DNA of 64,000 bases, taken from NCBI GenBank assembly GCA_043228905.1, contig JBHGNT010000024.1, positions 186,001-250,000 on the forward strand. The letters run 5' to 3'. The notes below the pieces were generated by a model. It was not told the DNA's origin. It was given only the letters and a program-made list of their open reading frames with translations, and did no database searches. The position numbers and the translations under genes are program-made. This stretch comes from Azolla caroliniana. Its lineage: Eukaryota > Polypodiophyta. Of the stretch, positions 1 to 11,262 are shown piece after piece. Each line of letters starts with the position of its first letter. Positions within the stretch are counted from its first letter, which is position 1.

Positions 1-1274
1 CCTAATTTGAGGAGTGAGTTGAGAAGAGCTAGTAGGTAAATTTAAATGTTCATACCTGGCTCGTGTCATATCGGATTTATGTGTTGAAATATGCGAATCG
101 AAGCTAACAACGCTACCTATGATATGGAATTAAAAAATCAAGATTTTGAAACTCAGGTCGAGAGACATGACGAAAATAGCAAACTTGAGGAGGGAGTTGA
201 GAAGAGCCCTTGAGTAAATTAAAATTTTCATACCTGGCTCGTGTGATATCGAATTTTTGTGTTCAAACATGCGAATCGAAGCTAACAAGGCTACCTATGA
301 TATGGAATTAAAAAATCAAGATTTTAAAACTCAGGTCGAGAGACATGACGAAAATAGCAAACTTGAGGAGGGAGTTGAGAGGAGCCCTTGAGTAAATTAA
401 AATCTTCATACCTGGCTCGTGTGATATCGGATTTTTGTGTTCAAACATGCAAACCGAAGCTAGCAATGCTAGCTATGATATGAAATTAAAAAATCAAGAT
501 TTTAAAACTCAAGTCCAGAGACATGACGAAATTACCTAATTTGAGGAGTGAGTTGAGAAGAGCTAGTAGGTAAATTTAAATGTTCATACCTGGCTCGTGT
601 CATATCGGATTTTTGTGTTCAAACATGCGAATCGAAGCTAACAACGCTAGCTATGATATAGAATTAAAAAATCAATATTTTGAAATTCAGGTCGAGAGAC
701 ATGACGAAAATACCAAACTTGAGGAGGGAGTTGAGAGGAGCCCTTGAGTAAATTAAAATGTTCATACCTGGCTCGTGTGATATCGGATTTTTGTGTTCAA
801 ACATGCAAATCGAAGCTAACAACGCTACCTATGATATGGAATTAAAAAATCAAGATTTTATAACTCAAGTCCAGAGACATGACGAAATTACCAAATTTGA
901 GGAGTGAGTTGAAAAGAGGTAGTAGGTAAATTAAAATGTTCATACCTGGCTCGTGTCATATCGGATTTATGTGTTCAAATATGCGAATCGAAGCTAACAC
1001 CGCTAGCTATGAGATGGAATTAAAAAATCAAGATTTTGAAACTCCGGTCGACAGACATGATGAAAATAGCAAACTTGAGGAGGGAGTGGAGAAGAGCCCT
1101 TGAGTAAATTAAAATGTTCATACCTTGCTCGTATGATATCGAATTTTTGTGTTCAAACATGCGAATCGAAGCTAACAACCCTACCTATGATATGGAATTA
1201 AAAAATCAAGATTTTGAAACTCAGGTCGAGAGACATGACGAAAATAGCAAACTTGAGGAGGGAGTTGAGAGGAG
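1..1274. repeat. Third copy of an internal part of block A (7.2 monomers)
   Basis: The segment matches 5519-6792 at an offset of 5,518 bp, exactly 31 monomers, and matches 12816-14089. I found no difference from 5519-6792. Shared rare variants include 'aaaccgaagctagcaatgc', 'aacaccgctagctatgagat', 'actccggtcgacag' and 'ctaacaacccta'. The match stops at about 1275, where this copy has 'agcccttg' and the block A copies have 'agcacttg'. The left end is cut by the window edge, so the true length is unknown. Confidence 0.9.
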
Positions 1275-3965
1275 CCCTTGAGTAAATTAAAATGTTCATA
1301 TCGGGCTCGTGTGATATCGGATTTTTGTGTTCAAACATGCAAATCGAAGCTAACAATGCTAGCTATGATATGGAATTAAAAAATCAAGAATTTGAAACTC
1401 AGGTCGAGAGATGTGACGAAATTACCAAATTTGAGAAATGATTTGAGAGGAGCCCTTGAGTAAATTAAAATGTTCATATCGGGCTCGTGTGATATCGGAT
1501 TTTTGTGTTCAAACATGCAAATCGAAGCTAACAATACTAGCTATGATATGGAATTAAAAAATCAAGAATTTGAAACTCAGGTCGAGAGATGTGACGAAAT
1601 TACCAAATTTGAGAAATGATTTGAGAGGAGCCCTTGAGTAAATTAAAATGTTCATATCGGGCTCGTGTGATATCGGATTTTTGTGTTCAAACATGCAAAT
1701 CGAAGCTAACAATGCTACCTATGATATGGAATTAAAAAATCAAGAATTTGAAACTCAGGTCGAGAGATGTGACGAAATTACCAAATTTGAAGAGTGAATT
1801 GAGAAGAGCTAGTAGGTAAATTAAAATGTTCATATCGGGCTCGTGTGATATCGGATTATTGTGTTCAAACATGCAAATCGAAGCTAACAACGCTACCTAT
1901 GATATGGAATTAAAAAATCAAGATTTTGAAACTCAGGTCGAGAGACATGACGAAAATAGCAAACTTGAGGAGGGAGTTGAGAGGAGCCCTTGAGTAAATT
2001 AAAATGTTCATACCTGGCTCTTGTGATATTGGATTTTTGTGTTCAAACATGCAAATCGAAGCTAGCAACGCTAGCTATGATATGGAATTAAAAAATCAAG
2101 ATTTTGAAACTCAGGTCGAGAGACATGACGAAAATAGCAAACTTGAGGAGGGAGTTGAGAGGAGCCCTTGAGTAAATTAAAATGTTCATACCTGGCTCGT
2201 GTGATATCGGATTTTTGTGTTCAAACATGCGAATCGAAGCTGGCGACGCTACCTATGATATGGAACTAAAAAATCAAGATTTTGAACCTCAGGTCGAGAG
2301 ACATGACGAAAATAGCAAACTTGAGGAGGGAGTTGAGAGGAGCCCTTGAGTAAATTAAAATGTTCATACCTGGCTCGTGTGATATCGGATTTTTGTGTTC
2401 AAACATGCGAATCGAAGCTTGCAACGCTAGCTATGATATGGAATTAAAAAATCAAGATTTTGAAACTCAGGTCGAGAGACATGACGAAAATAGCAAACTT
2501 GAGGAGGGAGTTGAGAAGAGCCCTTGAGTAAATTAAAATGTTCATACCTAGCTCGTGTGATATCGAATTTTTGTGTTCAAACATGCGAATCGAAGCTAAC
2601 AACGCTAGCTATGATATGGAATTAAAAAATCAAGAATTTGAAACTCAGGTCGAGAGATGTGACGAAATTACCAAATTTGAGGAGTGATTTCAGAGGAGCC
2701 CTTGAGTAAATTAAAATGTTCATATCGGGCTCGTGTGATATCGGATTTTTGTGTTCAAACATGCAAATCGAAGCTAACAACGCTACCTATGATATGGAAT
2801 TAAAAAATCAAGATTTTGAAACTCAGGTCGAGAGACATGACGAAAATAGCAAACTTGAGGAGGGAGTTGAGAGGAGCCCTTGAGTAAATTAAAATGTTCA
2901 TACCTGGCTCGTCTGGTATCGGATTTTTGTGTTCAAACATGCGAATCGAAGCTCGCGACGCTACCTATGATATGGAATTAAGAAATCAAGATTTTGAAAG
3001 TCAGGTCGAGAGATGTGACGAAATTACCAAATTTGAGGAGTGATTTGAGAGGAGCCCTTGAATAAATTAAAATGTTCATATCGGGCTCGTGTGATATCGG
3101 ATTTTTGTGTTCAAACATGCAAATCGAAGCTAACAACGCTACCTATGATATGGAATTAAAAAATCAAGATTTTAAAACTCAGGTCGAGAGACATGACGAA
3201 AATAGCAAACTTGAGGAGGGAGTTGAGAGGAGCCCTTGAGTAAATTAAAATGTTCATACCTGGCTCGTGTGATATCGGATTTTTGTGTTCAAACATGCAA
3301 ATCGAAGCTAGCAACGCTAGCTATGATATGGAATTAAAAAATCAAGATTTTGAAACTCAGGTCGAGAGACATAACGAAAATAGCAAACTTGAGGAGGGAG
3401 TTGAGAGGAGCCCTTGAGTAAATTAAAATGTTCATACCTGGCTCTTGTGATATCGGATTTTTGTGTTCAAACATGCAAATCGAAGCTAACAAGGCTACCT
3501 ATGCTATGGAATTAAAAAATCAAGATTTTGAAACTCAGGTCGAGAGACATGACGAAAATAGCAAACTTGAGGAGGGAGTTGAGAGGAGCCCTTGAGTTAA
3601 TTAAAATGTTCATACCTGGCTCGTGTGGTATCGGATTTTTGTGTTCAAACATGCGAATCGAAGCTAACAATGCTAGCTATGATATGGAATTAAAAAATCA
3701 AGATTTTAAAACTCAAGTCCAGAGACATGACGAAATTACCTAATTTGAGGAGTGAGTTGAGAAGAGCTAGTAGGTAAATTTAAATGTTCATACCTGGCTC
3801 GTGTCATATCGGATTTATTTGTTCAAATATGCGAATCGAAGCTAACAACGCTAGCTATGATATGGAATTAAAAAATCAAGATTTTGAAACTCAGGTCGAG
3901 AGACATGACGAAAATAGCAAACTTGAGGAGGGAGTTGAGAAGAGCCCTTGAGTAAATTAAAATGT
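1275..3965. repeat. Mixed monomers without a clear long repeat unit
   Basis: About 15 monomers. From about 1280 to 1790 there are three consecutive near-identical monomers of the 'gatgtgacgaaattaccaaa' class, a small local amplification with 178-bp period. The monomer around 2203-2330, with 'ggcgacgctacc', 'ggaactaaa' and 'tgaacctcagg', recurs 1,958 bp (11 monomers) later at about 4161-4290, inside block A. The segment from about 3528 onwards also resembles 8334 onwards at 27 monomers. No gene or non-satellite sequence is present. Confidence 0.85.
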
Positions 3966-6900
3966 TCATACCTGGCTCGTGTGATATCGAATTTTTGTGT
4001 TCAAACATGCGAATCGAAGCTAACAACGCTACCTATGATATGGAATTAAAAAATCAAGATTTTAAAACTCAGGTCGAGAGACATGACGAAAATAGCAAAC
4101 TTGAGGAGGGAGTTGAGAGGAGCCCTTGAGTAAATTAAAATGTTCATACCTGGCTCGTGTGATATCGGATTTTTGTGTTCAAACATGCGAATCGAAGCTG
4201 GCGACGCTACCTATGATATGGAACTAAAAAATCAAGATTTTGAACCTCAGGTCGAGAGACATGACGAAAATAGCAAACTTGAGGAGGGAGTTGAGAGGAG
4301 CCCTTGAGTAAATTAAAATGTTCATACCTGGCTCGTGTGATATCGGATGTTTGTGTTGAAACATGCGAATCGAAGCTAGCAACGCTACCAATGATATGGA
4401 ATTAAAAAATCAAGATTTTGAAACTCAGGTCGAGAGACATGACGAAAGTAGCAAACTTGAGGAGGGAGTTGAGAAGAGCCCTTGAGTAAATTAAAATTTT
4501 CATACCTGGCTCGTGTGATATCGAATTTTTGTGTTCAAACATGCGAATCGAAGCTAACAACGCTACCTATGATATGGAATTAAAAAATCAAGATTTTGAA
4601 ACTCAGGTCGAGAGACATGACGAAAATAGCAAACTTGAGGAAGGAGTTGAGAAGAGCTAGTAGGTAAATTAAAATGTTCATACCTGGCTCGTGTGATATC
4701 GGATTTTTGTTTTCAAACATGCGAATTGAAGCTAACAACGCTAGCTATGATATGGAATTAAAAAATCAAGAATATGAAACTCAGGTCGAGAGATGTGACG
4801 AAATTACCAAATTTGAGAAGTGATTTGAGAGGAGCCCTTGAGTAAATTAAAATGTTCATATCGGGCTCGTGTGATATCGGATTTTTGTGTTCAAACATGC
4901 AAATCGAAGCCAACAATGCTACCTATGATATGGAATTAAAAAATCAAGAATTTAAAACTCAGGTCGAGAGATGTGACGAAATTACCAAATTTGAAGAGTG
5001 AATTGAGAAGAGCTAGTAGGTAAATTAAAATGTTCATATCGGGCTCGTGTGATATCGGATTATTGTGTTCAAACATGCAAATCGAAGCTGACAACGCTAC
5101 CTATGATATGGAATTAAAAAATCAAGAATTTGAAACTCAGGTCGAGAGAAATGACGAAAATAGCAAACTTGAGGAGGGAGTTGAGAGGAGCCCTTGAGTA
5201 AATTAAAATGTTCATACCTGGCTCGTGTGATATCGGATTTTTGTGTTCAAACATGCGAATCGAAGCTGGCGACGCTACCTATGATATGGAATTAAAAAAT
5301 CAAGATTTCGAAACTCAGGTCGAGAGACATGACGAAAATAGCAAACTTGAGGAGGGAGTTGAGAGGAGCCCTTGAGTTAATTAAAATGTTCATACCTGGT
5401 TCGTGTGGTATCGGATTTTTGTGTTCAAACATGCGAATCGAAGCTAACAATGCTAGCTATGATATGGAATTAAACAATCAAGATTTTAAAACTCAAGTCC
5501 AGAGACATGACGAAATTACCTAATTTGAGGAGTGAGTTGAGAAGAGCTAGTAGGTAAATTTAAATGTTCATACCTGGCTCGTGTCATATCGGATTTATGT
5601 GTTGAAATATGCGAATCGAAGCTAACAACGCTACCTATGATATGGAATTAAAAAATCAAGATTTTGAAACTCAGGTCGAGAGACATGACGAAAATAGCAA
5701 ACTTGAGGAGGGAGTTGAGAAGAGCCCTTGAGTAAATTAAAATTTTCATACCTGGCTCGTGTGATATCGAATTTTTGTGTTCAAACATGCGAATCGAAGC
5801 TAACAAGGCTACCTATGATATGGAATTAAAAAATCAAGATTTTAAAACTCAGGTCGAGAGACATGACGAAAATAGCAAACTTGAGGAGGGAGTTGAGAGG
5901 AGCCCTTGAGTAAATTAAAATCTTCATACCTGGCTCGTGTGATATCGGATTTTTGTGTTCAAACATGCAAACCGAAGCTAGCAATGCTAGCTATGATATG
6001 AAATTAAAAAATCAAGATTTTAAAACTCAAGTCCAGAGACATGACGAAATTACCTAATTTGAGGAGTGAGTTGAGAAGAGCTAGTAGGTAAATTTAAATG
6101 TTCATACCTGGCTCGTGTCATATCGGATTTTTGTGTTCAAACATGCGAATCGAAGCTAACAACGCTAGCTATGATATAGAATTAAAAAATCAATATTTTG
6201 AAATTCAGGTCGAGAGACATGACGAAAATACCAAACTTGAGGAGGGAGTTGAGAGGAGCCCTTGAGTAAATTAAAATGTTCATACCTGGCTCGTGTGATA
6301 TCGGATTTTTGTGTTCAAACATGCAAATCGAAGCTAACAACGCTACCTATGATATGGAATTAAAAAATCAAGATTTTATAACTCAAGTCCAGAGACATGA
6401 CGAAATTACCAAATTTGAGGAGTGAGTTGAAAAGAGGTAGTAGGTAAATTAAAATGTTCATACCTGGCTCGTGTCATATCGGATTTATGTGTTCAAATAT
6501 GCGAATCGAAGCTAACACCGCTAGCTATGAGATGGAATTAAAAAATCAAGATTTTGAAACTCCGGTCGACAGACATGATGAAAATAGCAAACTTGAGGAG
6601 GGAGTGGAGAAGAGCCCTTGAGTAAATTAAAATGTTCATACCTTGCTCGTATGATATCGAATTTTTGTGTTCAAACATGCGAATCGAAGCTAACAACCCT
6701 ACCTATGATATGGAATTAAAAAATCAAGATTTTGAAACTCAGGTCGAGAGACATGACGAAAATAGCAAACTTGAGGAGGGAGTTGAGAGGAGCACTTGAG
6801 TAAATTAAAATGTTCATACCTGGCTCGTGTGATATCGGAGTTTTGTGTTCAAACATGCGAATCGAAGCTGGCGACGCTACCTATGATATGGAATTAAAAA

Positions 6901-9767
6901 ATCAAGATTTTGAAACTCAGGTCGAGAGACATAACGAAAATAGCAAACTTGAGGAGGGGGTTGAGAGGAGCCCTTGAGTAAATTAAAATGTTCATAGCTG
7001 GCTCTTGTGATATCGGATTTTTGTGTTCAAACATGCAAATCGAAGCTAACAACGCTACCTATGATATGGAATTAAAAAATCAAGATTTTAAAACGCAAGT
7101 CCAGAGACATGACGAAATTACCAAATTTGAGGAGTGAGTTGAGAAGAGGTAGTAGGTAAATTAAAATGTTCATACCTGGCTCGTGTCATATCGGATTTAT
7201 GTGTTCAAATATGCGAATCGAAGCTAACAACGCTACCTATGATATGGAATTAAAAAATCAAGATTTTAAAACTCAGGTCGAGAGACATGACGAAAATAGC
7301 AAACTTGAGGAGGGAGTTGAGAGGAGCCCTTGAGTAAATTAAAATGTTCATACCTGGCTCGTGTGATATCGGATGTTTGTGTTCAAACATGCGAATCGAA
7401 GCTAGCAACGCTAGCTATGATATGGAATTAAAAAATCAAGATTTTGAAACTCAGGTCGAGAGACATGACGAAAGTAGCAAACTTGAGGAGGGAGTTGAGA
7501 AGAGCCCTTGAGTAAATTAAAATTTTCATACCTGGCTCGTGTGATATCGAATTTTTGTGTTCAAACATGCGAATCGAAGCTAACAACGCTACCTATGATA
7601 TGGAATTAAAAAATCAAGATTTTGAAACTCAGGTCGAGAGACATGACGAAAATAGCAAACTTGAGGAGTGAGTTGAGGAGAGGTAGTAGGTAAATTAAAA
7701 TGTTCATACCTGGCTCTTGTGATATTGGATTTTTGTGTTCAAACATGCAAATCGAAGCTGGCGACGCTACCTATGATATGGAACTAAAAAATCAAGATTT
7801 TGAACCTCAGGTCGAGAGACATGACGAAAATAGCAAACTTGAGGAGGGAGTTGAGAGGAGCCCTTGAGTAAATTAAAATGTTCATACCTGGCTCGTGTGA
7901 TATCGGATTTTTGTGTTCAAACATGCGAATCGAAGCTAACAATGCTAGCTATGATATGGAATTAAAAAATCAAGATTTTAAAACTCAAGTCCAGAGACAT
8001 GACGAAATTACCTAATTTGAGGAGTGAGTTGAGAAGAGCTAGTAGGTAAATTTAAATGTTCATACCTGGCTCGTGTCATATCGGATTTATTTGTTCAAAT
8101 ATGCGAATCGAAGCTAACAACGCTAGCTATGATATGGAATTAAAAAATCAAGATTTTGAAACTCAGGTCGAGAGACATGACGAAAATAGCAAACTTGAGG
8201 AGGGAGTTGAGAGGAGCCCTTGAGTAAATTAAAATGTTCATATCGGGCTTGTGTGGTATCGGATTTTTGTGTTCAAACATGCAAATCGAAGCTAACAAGG
8301 CTACCTATGATATGGAATTAATAAATCAAGAATTTGAAACTCAGGTCAAGAGATATGACGAAAATAGCAAACTTGAGGAGGGAGTTGAGAGGAGCCCTTG
8401 AGTTAATTAAAATGTTCATACCTGGCTCGTGTGGTATCGGATTTTTGTGTTCAAACATGCGAATCGAAGCTAACAATGCTAGCTATGATATGGAATTAAA
8501 AAATCAAGATTTTAAAACTCAAGTCCAGAGACATGACGAAATTACCTAATTTGAGAAGTGAGTTGAGAAGAGCTAGTAGGTAAATTTAAATGTTCATACC
8601 TGGCTCGTGTCATATCGGATTTATTTGTTCAAATATGCGAATCGAAGCTAACAACGCTAGCTATGATATGGAATTAAAAAATCAAGATTTTGAAACTCAG
8701 GTCGAGAGACATGACGAAAATAGCAAACTTGAGGAGGGAGTTGAGAAGAGCCCTTGAGTAAATTAAAATGTTCATACCTGGCTCGTGTGATATCGAATTT
8801 TTGTGTTCAAACATGCGAATCGAAGCTAACAACGCTACCGATGATATGGAATTAAAAAATCAAGATTTTAAAACTCAGGTCGAGAGACATGACGAAAATA
8901 GCAAACTTGAGGAGGGAGTTGAGAGGATCCCTTGAGTAAATTAAAATGTTCATACCTAGCTCGTGTGATATCGGATTTTTGTGTTCAAACATGCGAATCG
9001 AAGCTAACAACGCTAGCTATGATATGGAATTAAAAAATCAAGAATTTGAAACTCAGGTCGAGAGATGTGACGAAATTACCAAATTTGAGAAGTGATTTGA
9101 GAGGAGCCCTTGAGTAAATTAAAATGTTCATATCGGGCTCGTGTGATATCGGATTTTTGTGTTCAAACTTGCAAATCGAAGCTAACAACGCTACCTATGA
9201 TATGGAATTAAAAAATCAAGAATTTGAAACTCAGGTCGAGAGACATGACGAAAATAGCAAACTTGAGGAGGGAGTTGAGAGGAGCCCTTGAGTAAATTAA
9301 AATGTTCATATCGGGCTTGTGTGCTATCGGATTTTTGTGTTCAAACATGCAAATCGAAGCTAACAAGGCTACCTATGATATGGAATTAATAAATCAAGAA
9401 TTTGAAACTCAGGTCGAGAGATATGACGAAAATAGCAAACTTGAGGAGGGAGTTGAGAGGAGCCCTTGAGTTAATTAAAATGTTCATACCTGGCTCGTGT
9501 GGTATCGGATTTTTGTGTTCAAACATGCGAATCGAAGCTAACAATGCTAGCTATGATATGGAATTAAAAAATCAAGATTTTAAAACTCAAGTCCAGAGAC
9601 ATGACGAAATTACCTAATTTGAGGAGTGAGTTGAGAAGAGCTAGTAGGTAAATTTAAATGTTCATACCTGGCTCGTGTCATATCGGATTTATTTGTTCAA
9701 ATATGCGACTCGAAGCTAACAACGCTAGCTATGATATGGAATTAAAAAATCAAGATTTTGAAACTCA

Positions 9768-10479
9768 GGACGAGAGACATGACGAAAATAGCAAACTTGA
9801 GGAGGGAGTTGAGAAGAGCCCTTGAGTAAATTAAAATGTTCATACCTGGCTCGTGTGATATCGAATTTTTGTGTTCAAACATGCGAATCGAAGCTAACAA
9901 CGCTACCGATGATATGGAATTAAAAAATCAAGATTTTAAAACTCAGGTCGAGAGACATGACGAAAATAGCAAACTTGAGGAGGGAGTTGAGAGGAGCCCT
10001 TGAGTAAATTAAAATGTTCATACCTGGCTCGTGTGATATCGGATTTTTGTGTTCAAACATGCGAATCGAAGCTAGCAACGCTAGCTATGATATGGAATTA
10101 AAAAATCAAGATTTTGAAACTCAGGACGAGAGACATGACGAAAATAGCAAACTTGAGGAGGGAGTTGAGAAGAGCCCTTGAGTAAATTAAAATGTTCATA
10201 CCTGGCTCGTGTGATATCGAATTTTTGTGTTCAAACATGCGAATCGAAGCTAACAACGCTACCGATGATATGGAATTAAAAAATCAAGATTTTAAAACTC
10301 AGGTCGAGAGACATGACGAAAATAGCAAACTTGAGGAGGGAGTTGAGAGGAGCCCTTGAGTAAATTAAAATGTTCATACCTGGCTCGTGTGATATCGGAT
10401 TTTTGTGTTCAAACATGCGAATCGAAGCTAGCAACGCTAGCTATGATATGGAATTAAAAAATCAAGATTTTGAAACTCA
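9768..10479. repeat. Dimer duplication inside block A copy 1
   Basis: The rare variant 'caggacgag' occurs at about 9766 and again at about 10122, 356 bp apart (2 x 178). The intervening monomers, with 'gctaccgatgatatgg', are duplicated with it. Block A copy 2 has only one such pair (near 17060). This accounts for the 356-bp length difference between the copies. It is either a 2-monomer gain here or a loss in copy 2; the sequence alone does not decide. Confidence 0.82.
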
Positions 10480-10535
10480 GGTCGAGAGACATGACGAAAA
10501 TAGCAAACTTGAGGAGGGAGTTGAGAAGAGCCCTT
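10358..10535. repeat. Representative 178-bp monomer (reference phase 1-178)
   Basis: This monomer is close to the majority sequence and is used here as the phase reference. In order it holds: an A/T stretch (phase 4-14); the block 'acctggctcgtgtgatatcg' (21-40) containing the 6-bp palindrome gatatc, an EcoRV site (34-39); a T-tract (43-47); 'gtgttcaaacatg' (48-60); a variable box (69-85); an A-rich core with A- and T-tracts (95-116); 'caggtcgagagacatgacg' (121-139); and a purine-rich stretch (153-173). GC is about 69 of 178 bases in the majority sequence. The phase origin is arbitrary, because a tandem array has no natural start. Confidence 0.93.
10426..10442. other. Hairpin-capable variable box in the reference monomer
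   Basis: The 17 bases 'agctagcaacgctagct' form a perfect inverted repeat: a 6-bp stem agctag/ctagct around the loop caacg. They also hold two gctagc (NheI) palindromes. Only the monomers that read 'gctagcaacgctagc' have the perfect stem. Most others read 'gctaacaacgctacc', 'gctaacaacgctagc' or 'gctggcgacgctacc' at this phase and have a weak stem or none. Whether the cruciform forms or binds protein cannot be told from sequence. Confidence 0.55.
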
Positions 10536-11262
10536 GAGTAAATTAAAATGTTCATACCTGGCTCGTGTGATATCGAATTTTTGTGTTCAAACATGCGAAT
10601 CGAAGCTAACAACGCTAGCTATGATATGGAATTAAAAAATCAAGATTTTAAAACTCAGGTCGAGAGACATGACGAAAATAGCAAACTTGAGGAGTGAGTT
10701 GAGAAGAGCCCTTGAGTAAATTAAAATGTTCATACCTGGCTCGTGTGATATCGAATTTTTGTGTTCAAACATGCGAATCGAAGCTAACAACGCTACCTAT
10801 GATATGGAATAAAAAAATCAAGATTTTGAAACTCAGGTCGAGAGACATGACGAAAATAGCAAACTTGAGGAGTGAGTTGAGAGGAGCACTTGAGTAAATT
10901 AAAATGTTCATACCTGGCTCGTATGATATCGGAGTTTTGTGTTCAAACATGCGAATCGAAGCTGGCGACGCTACCTATGATATGGAATTAAAAAATCAAG
11001 ATTTTGAAACTCAGGTCGAGAGACATAACGAAAATAGCAAACTTGAGGAGGGAGTTGAGAGGAGCCCTTGAGTAAATTAAAATGTTCATAGCTGGCTCTT
11101 GTGATATCGGATTTTTGTGTTCAAACATGCAAATCGAAGCTAACAACGCTAGCTATGATATGGAATTAAAAAATCAAGATTTTAAAACGAAGTCCAGAGA
11201 CATGACGAAATTACCAAATTTGAGGAGTGAGCTGAGAAGAGCTAGTAGGTAAATTAAACTTC

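Larger units (their letters stand above)
3966..11262. repeat. Block A copy 1 (41 monomers, 7,297 bp)
   Basis: From about 3966 the sequence recurs 7,297 bp downstream (41 x 178 minus 1). The -1 is a single-base deletion at about 11187-11190, where 'aaaacgcaagtcc' has become 'aaaacgaagtcc'. I noticed one substitution against copy 2 up to about 9770: 'catatcgg' here at 6474 and 'catttcgg' at 13771. Copy 1 holds two more monomers than copy 2 near 9760-10475, where the variant 'caggacgag' occurs twice, 356 bp apart, against once in copy 2. The unit ends in the unusual string 'aaattaaacttctcatacc' at about 11251. Confidence 0.9.

Noticed and set aside
3528-3743. Repeated 71-codon open frame (also at 8334, 9402, 15631, 16699, 18656, 25886, 27666, 28556 and others)
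   Set aside because: It spans 1.2 monomers and exists only where a 'gagttaattaaaatg' monomer lacks the usual stop. All frames on both strands give similar lengths, there is no promoter or splice signal, and the identity is explained by DNA-level copying.
10381-10415. tRNA-promoter-like pair ('tggctcgtgtg' as A box, 'gttcaaac' as B box)
   Set aside because: The A box misses conserved positions, the B box lacks its final C, the spacing is about 26 bp and no cloverleaf can be drawn. Chance similarity, not evidence of a tRNA or SINE origin.
10426-10442. Rho-independent terminator
   Set aside because: A 6-bp stem with 50% GC and no following T-run, recurring in a eukaryotic-type satellite without genes, has no terminator context.
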